A stretch of 64,000 bases of DNA. It comes from Symbiodinium natans (taxonomy: Eukaryota > Sar > Dinophyceae > Suessiales > Symbiodiniaceae). The translations under genes and the position numbers were made by a program. The DNA is taken from contig CAJNDS010001046.1 in the NCBI GenBank assembly GCA_905221605.1, positions 59,501-123,500 on the forward strand. Reading direction: 5' to 3'. Shown here in pieces: positions 58,436-64,000 of the stretch. The notes below the pieces were generated by a model that saw only the letters and a list, made by a program, of their open reading frames with translations, did no database searches and was not told the origin of the DNA. Positions within the stretch are counted from its first letter, which is position 1; each line of letters opens with the position of its first letter.

Positions 58436-60249
58436 GGCAAGTCACACCTGGATTCTTGGGTTCAGGGGCTTAGGGCAGTAGGGTTTAGGGCGGGCTTGGG
58501 GAATGGGGTCTAAACGAGAGCCAAAAATCATTGCTAAGAAAGACTGCGGGGGATTAGGTTTCGGTTGGGGCTTGTGGTTTAGGACTTGGGGGCTGGGCTT
58601 TGGGTTTAGGGCTTCGGGCTAACGGCTTGAGGGTTTGAGTGGGGGGGGGGGGGGTTAGCGGTCACGTTCGACACAGGTACTATTTAGGGGTTAAGCTGTC
58701 AGAGTTTGAGGTGTTCAACTCATCCTCCTGAACCCCACGCCCTGTAAACCCTGAACCGCAGTCGCGACGGGCATAGCACAGGGTACCAAAAGCCGATTTT
58801 CCGAGCCAATTTCGTCTCCAAGAAATTACCCTAAACCCCTAAACCCCTAAACCCCTAAACCCCTAAACCCCTAAACCCCTAAACCCCTAAACCCCTAAAC
58901 CCCTAAACCCCTAAACCCCTAAACCCCTAAACCCCTAAACCCCTAAACCCCTAAACCCCTAAACACCTAAACCCCTAAACCCCTAAACCCCTAAACCCCT
59001 AAACCCCTAAACCCCTAAACCCCTAAACCCCTAAACCCCTAAACCCCTAAACCCCTAAACCCCTAAACCCCTAAACCCCTAAGCGCAAACCCCTAAACCT
59101 CTAGACCCTAAGCCCTAAAACCCATCTTTGTGGAACGGAAAGAAGAGTTCGGGGAAACAGGCCCAGGATTCCTTTCTCTTGAGCCTACAGAAGGTTTAGG
59201 GTTTGGGGTTTGGGGTTTAGGGTTTGGGGTTTGGGGTTTAGGGTTTGGGGTTTAGGGTGTAGGGTTTAGGGTTGACGATGTGGGGCTTGAGGTTCAGGGT
59301 TTCGGGTTTCGTAGAACGTGCTGAAACTCTTTTTTGAAACCAAAGTCCGTCGACCTGCCGCAAGCCCTGTCGTTCTAAGCTTCTTGGGGCTACAGGGCGT
59401 TTGGGTGTCACAAAGGCGGACAGGTGGCGCAGCCCTCGCCACGTTGAGGAGGACAATTGCCTGGCCCCCTAACCCTAAACCCTAAACCCTAAACCCTACA
59501 CCCTACACCCTAAACCCTCAACCCTAAACCCTAAACCCCAAACCCTAACCCCCCAATATAAGCCCTCTAAGCCCCTAGGCCCTAAACCCTACAAGTTGCA
59601 CAAGCCCACTAAGGCCCATCACACCCGCAGCACGCCCGATAACCCCTGTAAACTTCAGGGAAACCCGATAAGCCCCTTGAAGAGCCCCACAAAACCCCGG
59701 CATGCCCTGTCAACCCAAGAGCCTAAACCTTCCTAAACCCTAAGCCCTAAACCATCCTAAACCCTAAGCCCTAAACCCTAAACCCTAAACGGGCGTCTTG
59801 AGGTTTTGTGGTCTTCCTTGGGCCTGGGCTTCTTCTGGGGCTTATAAGGCTAAAGGTTGTTGACTTAGGCGGGCCTTACATCTTAGTAGGGCTTAGGGCT
59901 TAGGGTTTAGGGTTTAGGGTTTAGGGTTTAGGGTTTAGGTTTTAGGGTTTAGGTTTTAGGGTTTAGGGTGTAGGGTTTAGGGTACTATAGTGCTACCACC
60001 AGCTTCTTCCGCCTCCCATGTGCACGACGCGGGGAAAAAGATCCGCCGGTACCTGGCCGGGAACGCCCCACCAGAACAGCGGCCAGGCAGACAAAATCGC
60101 CTGATCTTGTGGTAGCCCTAAACCCTAAACCCTAAACCCTAAACCCCAAACCCTACACCCTAAACCCTAAACCCTAAACCCCATGCCTAAGGGCCAAAAC
60201 CCCAAACCATAGACTCCAACCCCTAAACCCCAAACCCTAAACCCTAAAC
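58436..60249. other. Intron-like region with octamer array
   Basis: Repeat-poor 58,440-58,830, octamer array 58,831-59,083, TTTGGGG/TTTAGGG 59,193-59,275, an open minus stretch 59,300-59,460 (LRHLSAFVTPKRPVA) without fixed splice sites, CCCTAAA 59,468-59,545 and 59,735-59,790, TTTAGGG 59,885-59,980, an island open on both strands 60,010-60,115, CCCTAAA 60,116-60,180. Confidence 0.45.
58831..59083 (-). repeat. CCCCTAAA octamer array
   Basis: About 31 tandem copies of CTAAACCC with an extra C (TTTAGGGG on the other strand), almost perfect. It is the only long array in the window with an 8-bp period. Confidence 0.95.
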
Positions 60250-60317
60250 TTGGGAACAGAACTTCCCGCGGGGCACTTGTCCAACTTCAGGAACTTCCGC
60301 AGCAGCTTGCAGCGTGT
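60250..60317 (-). CDS. Candidate exon (unknown product)
   Basis: CCCCAG acceptor, CCCAA|GTTTAGGG donor. Frame RCKLLRKFLKLDKCPAGSSV. The intron starts directly with TTTAGGG. Confidence 0.55.
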
Positions 60318-60373
60318 CTGGGGCCAGGGGTCTTTGAGGGGAACCGGAAACATGTGGGGGTTTACGAAAGGAG

Positions 60374-60606
60374 GGTTTAACGGTTTAGTAAGGTTTAGTA
60401 AGGTTTAGTGAGGTTTAGTAAGGTTTAGTCAGGTTTAGTAAGGTTTAGTCAGGTTTAGTAAGGTTTAGTAAGGTTTGGTAAGGTTTAGTAAGGTTTAGTG
60501 AGGTTTAGTAAGGTTTAGTAAGGTTTAGTAAGGTTTAGTAAGGTTTAGTAAGGCTTAGTAAGGTTTAGTAAGGTTTAGTCAGGTTTAGTAAGGTTTAGTA
60601 AGGTTT
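60374..60606 (+). repeat. GGTTTAGTAA decamer array
   Basis: About 23 copies of a 10-bp unit (AGTAAGGTTT, with AGTCAGGTTT and AGTGAGGTTT variants), merging into TTTAGGG at the right end. Confidence 0.95.
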
Positions 60607-61257
60607 AGGGTTTAGGGCTTAGGGTTTAGGATCCCCAATATAGACCCCCCTAAATAGCAGGATCCCCTGATAATGAGAACTTTCATAAGGTACCCCTACG
60701 GACAAGCTGCCCATCAACAACCCGCACTCAGAGACCCAAGCCTCATACGAGATTCCGGAAATTTGGATTTGGAGTAGAGAGTTTGGTGGGGGTTACGGCT
60801 TTCGGGTTCCCCTGTTAAGGCCTTTGAATAGGGATGAATAGGAATATTCCTGTGATTGATTTCTTGGGGTACCCCTATCTTCGGGATTAGGGATTAGGGT
60901 GTATAAGGGCCAGGGTGCAGAGATGCGGATCTTGGAATGTAGGGTTTTTGGGGTCCATGGAACAACCCTAACCCCCAAAGCCGCCAGGATCTCTGAACCT
61001 CATCTTACCCCTAAGACCCCGACCAATAATGTTTAAAGCTCGAACCTTAGAGTTGGGTTAAGGGTTCAGGGTTTAGGGTTTAGGGTTTTAAGTTTAGGGT
61101 TTATGGACTCAACCTCCCCGCAAAAACCTCCTAACGGCAAAGGCCAGGAGGCTCAGCGGCTCAGAGATTGTCTGCCCCCGAAAACGCTAACCCCCAAAAC
61201 CCCAAACCCTAAAACCTAAGCCCTAAACTCTCCCGGATTTTTGCTGGGCGCCCTTAC
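60607..61257. other. Intron-like region
   Basis: GGATCC-family repeat at about 60,630-60,712, repeat-poor 60,715-61,050, degenerate TTTAGGG to 61,105, CCCTAAA-like at 61,195-61,232. Confidence 0.45.
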
Positions 61258-61296
61258 CAGGTAGCCCTTGACGTTGCGCACGATGATGGTGGCCGC
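61258..61296 (-). CDS. Candidate exon (unknown product)
   Basis: 39 nt, ACAAAG|G acceptor, consensus TACCTG|GTAAGG donor. Frame AATIIVRNVKGYL. One of the best donor sites in the window. Confidence 0.55.
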
Positions 61297-62007
61297 CTTT
61301 GTAGGGCTTAGGGGGTCAGGGTTTAGGGTTTAAGGGTTAAGGGTTTAAAGTTTCGGGCTTAGGGTTAGGGCGAAAGCAGCTTGAGGGGAGCTAGCCGGAG
61401 CCTGATCCAGGTAGGGTTTAGGGGTTTATGATTTATGGTTTAATGTAAAAAACTCATCAACAAAACCTGATGCCCCGCCAGGCACAGTGGACCACGGCAA
61501 CATCTAAGTGTTCTTCTGGGCCCTTGCCATCTCCGAAACAGAAGCGCGAAACCTCAACCTAGTTGCGGAGTACCCTGGGCCCAACAAGGACAACCTTTTA
61601 AGTATGGTAGGATCCTGAATACCCCAAAAGGTTAACGAAAGGTTACCTACGTACAGTACCCAGCTAGTAAGCCAACACTAACGGGAAACTCCACATCCAA
61701 AACTCCGCGTAGCTCCTAACACACTTAAACGCCCAAACCCTACCTCCCCTCGTCCGAAACCCGAAAACGCAAGCAGCATGCACACCGAAACCCTAAATTC
61801 CTTGATCCCTGCTCTCCCTAAACCCTAAACCCTAGACCCTAGACCCTAGACCCTAGACCCTAAACCCTAAACCCTAAACCCAATCCCCTAAACCCTAAAC
61901 CCTAAACCCCTAACCCCTAAACCCTAAACCCTAAACCCCAAACCCCTAAACCCTAAACCCTAAACCCTAAACTCTAAACCCTAAACCCCAAGCAGCCTGA
62001 CCCTAAA
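61297..62007. other. Intron-like region
   Basis: TTTAGGG units at 61,318-61,370, dispersed repeat at 61,573-61,640 shared with 53,700-53,760, CCCTAAA/CCCTAGA array at 61,815-61,990. No exon seen. Confidence 0.5.
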
Positions 62008-62075
62008 CCGCCTGCCGGACGGTCCGCCGCTCTTTCCTCCGCCGGACCCAGCGCCTCACTGAGGACCTCGGGAAA
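62008..62075 (-). CDS. Candidate exon (unknown product)
   Basis: TTCCCGAG|G acceptor, frame VLSEALGPAEERAADRPAG. CCCTAAA on the left, TTTAGGG on the right. Confidence 0.5.
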
Positions 62076-62625
62076 TGCGCAGCACATCGGCATAGGAGGG
62101 TGGACTTGTGGTTCGGGTTTAGGGTTTAGGGTTAGGGGTTAGGGTTGAGGGTTGAGGGTTGAGGGTTGAGGGCTTAGGGCTTAGGGCTTAGGTTTGTGGT
62201 TGAAAAGGTTTGGTTTAGGGTCTGTAGGATTGGCTTGCAGGGTTTGGGGCATATTATTATGTTGTTGGGCTTAAAAGGTTTAGGGTTCAGGGTACTTATG
62301 GTTCATAACAGGGTTCAAAAGCCAGGGGTTTAGGGGCTTAAAGGGCGTATCTCTTTCATGCTGTGGCTCAGGTGGGCGGCAGAATTGCTTAACCCGTGGG
62401 CATTTTGGTTGCAGAGTAGCGAGCTTTGCTAATGAGTGGTTGGGCTTGAACCTACGGGCATGGGAGGGTCAAGCCTCCCAGAACATCGCCTAAAATAGGG
62501 GTCGGAATAAGTACCAATAATATTTCCTGACGGTCCCTTTAGAAATATGCTAGAATATCCCCCAACACCCCATTCTAGTTATTATGGCCCTTGTATTACA
62601 AGGTTTTTTTGGCGGCACGTTCTAC
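62076..62625. other. Intron-like region
   Basis: TTTAGGG/TTGAGGG/CTTAGGG units at 62,115-62,195, then repeat-poor sequence. No exon seen. Confidence 0.45.
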
Positions 62626-62701
62626 GCGTTGAGGGCTTCCTCGGCTGCACCAGCTTGGCTTCCGGCTCGATCAGCTTGGAGGCCCGAAGGGTCAGCATCT
62701 C
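62626..62701 (-). CDS. Candidate exon (unknown product)
   Basis: 76 nt, CCCCGAG|G acceptor, CAACGC|GTAGAA donor. Frame EMLTLRASKLIEPEAKLVQP. A long TTTAGGG array follows on the right. Confidence 0.6.
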
Positions 62702-62792
62702 CTCGGGGACCCGGGAAGAAGAGGTTTCGGGTTTAGGGTTTCGGGTTAGGGTTTGGGGTTTAGGGTTTAGGGTTTCGGGTTTAGGGTTTAGG

Positions 62793-62952
62793 TTTAGGGT
62801 TTAGGGTTTAGGGTTTAGGGTTTAGGGTTTAGGGTTTAGGGTTTAGGGTTTAGGGTTTAGGGTTTAGGGTTTAGGGTTTAGGGTTTAGGGTTTAGGGTTT
62901 AGGGTTTAGGGTTTAGGGTTTAGGGTTTAGGGTTTAGGGTTTAGGGTTTAGG
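62793..62952 (+). repeat. TTTAGGG telomere-type array
   Basis: About 23 uninterrupted heptamers, the longest perfect array in the window. Confidence 0.95.
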
Positions 62953-63261
62953 GCTGCCAGGTGAGTAGGGTTTAGGGCTACGAGAGGATAGGCTTCGGCG
63001 TTTCGGGGCTTTTTGAAGGTTCTACTTCATTAAGAGGATCTGAGGTTTGGGGTTTTGGCTCGGGTCTGTAGGGGCTTAAATGGCGCAAACCCTAAACTCC
63101 CTAAACCTAAGTTCTCCCTGAACCCTAGACTTCCTAAGCCCTGAAATTCCTAACCTTCCTAGACCCTCAACCCTAAACCCCAAACCCTAAACCCGAAATC
63201 CCAAACCCTAAGCCCGAAACCTTAAACCCGAAACCCCAAACCCCAAACCCTAAACCCCTCC
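62953..63261. other. Intron-like region
   Basis: Degenerate heptamers, switching from TTTAGGG to CCCTAAA orientation at about 63,090. Confidence 0.5.
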
Positions 63262-63328
63262 CCCGCGGTCCTTGGCATTGAGGAGCAAGTCAAGGCCCTC
63301 CTCCTCGGCGAGGAAGTTCTGCACGTAC
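63262..63328 (-). CDS. Candidate exon (unknown product)
   Basis: CTCTCAG|G acceptor, frame YVQNFLAEEEGLDLLLNAKD. Donor not fixed. Strongly protein-like. Confidence 0.55.
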
Positions 63329-64000
63329 CTGAGAGGTTGGGGATTGGGGGCTTAGGGCGTTCTGGGGTTTAGGGGTTTAGGGTTCTGGGGTTATAGGGTT
63401 GTATGTACGTGCGATGGTCTTAGGGCTTTCGGGGGCTTAGGATGTTGAGGCCTTTGGGGTTTTAGGGCTGGGGCTGCCGGCCTGGGGCTTTATAGGTTCA
63501 AGAAGTTAGGAGTTCGGGGGAGTTAGGGTTTAGGGTTTAGGGCTTTAGGAGATTTAGGGGATTGTTCACAAGGTTTCAGAGGTTAACGGGGGGTTTCAGG
63601 GGTTTACTTTAGGGTGTTGCGATGCGGGATTTCGGGCGTGTCGTTATGGTTGAGCGGCGTCGTTGCTGCTGGGCTTGGGAGATGAAGGTTCAGGTTCAGT
63701 GTTCTGGGCTTAGGGTATTACAGGGCTTAGGGTATTATAGGGCTTAGGGTTTAGGGCTGCAGGGTGGTTGGATGACCTTGGCTTGAGGCCATGACGAATA
63801 TTCGGGCTTGGGAACAGCTTTGGGAAGAACCCCCAGGGCCCTAAACCCTTTCTGCTGCGTGGATATGGTTTTAGTTTGCTGTTTGGACTCATACCTCCGC
63901 AGCGTTCAGGATTCGCCGCTTAGGGAGTACTCGCTTAGGGAGTACCGGGTTTGGGGCCTCTACTTCTTTGGCCCCCGAAGTACAGCGCCCAAACCTGACA
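63329..64000. other. Intron-like sequence at the window edge
   Basis: Degenerate TTTAGGG/CTTAGGG units and repeat-poor sequence; no exon recognised. Confidence 0.4.

Noticed and set aside
58831-59083. CRISPR array or plant-type satellite
   Set aside because: Direct tandem octamers without spacers; telomere-like unit.
62793-62952. Chromosome end
   Set aside because: The array is internal, with exon-like sequence on both sides, and dozens of similar arrays in both orientations occur in the window.
63046-63056. TTTTGGCTC resembling the SL end
   Set aside because: Only nine bases match and the preceding SL part is absent.

Overview
The window looks like nuclear DNA of a dinoflagellate. The evidence is: (i) hundreds of TTTAGGG/CCCTAAA heptamers, the telomere-type repeat known from dinoflagellates, scattered in both orientations; (ii) sequence matching truncated dinoflagellate spliced leader (DinoSL), as a tandem relict at 7623-7648 and a diverged copy in each LTR of a retrotransposon; (iii) very short GC-rich exons in long introns, with GT and apparently also GC donors, nearly all best read on the minus strand, like the unidirectional gene arrays of dinoflagellates. 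No long host ORF exists. Outside the retrotransposon, most long ORFs are translated repeats or antisense shadows.

Layout. Short open islands of about 20-230 bp recur through the window. Many read as exons on the minus strand, ending at an AG acceptor on their right and a GT/GC donor on their left. Most are preceded on the plus strand by CCCTAAA-type sequence and followed by TTTAGGG-type sequence. A minus-strand intron therefore starts with TTTAGGG repeats and ends with CCCTAAA repeats, so its two ends could pair in the RNA.

0.2-3.3 kb and 12.5-16.1 kb are two diverged copies of one multi-exon region; the second carries a GCT triplet expansion. 6-12.3 kb and 16.8-21 kb hold further single exons of unknown product. 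22,357-31,190 is a complete LTR retrotransposon with identical 279-bp LTRs, a CCCTA target duplication, a half-tRNA-iMet primer site and a polypurine tract. It encodes a large protein with WW, S1-like and six CCCH zinc-finger segments but no recognisable protease, integrase or reverse transcriptase. 31.5-33.6 kb has exons that look leucine-rich-repeat. 35-46.5 kb contains the best-supported host gene, a protein kinase-like domain split over at least seven exons. Four of these (39,640 to 36,005) join with exact phase continuity; catalytic HRD is replaced by HRG and DFG by DLY, so it is probably a pseudokinase. Its large intron contains a repeat-poor island (41.1-45.5 kb) with a long hairpin, a glycosyltransferase-like ORF and a helix-turn-helix ORF. 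48-63.3 kb has further exons, including a kinase glycine-loop exon at 52.9 kb.

Limits. Everything was read by eye. Many islands are open on both strands; minus was chosen by splice sites, amino-acid composition and consistency with neighbours. Apart from the kinase and the retrotransposon, exon membership in particular genes is not established. Long stretches between exons are repeat-rich intron or intergenic DNA.
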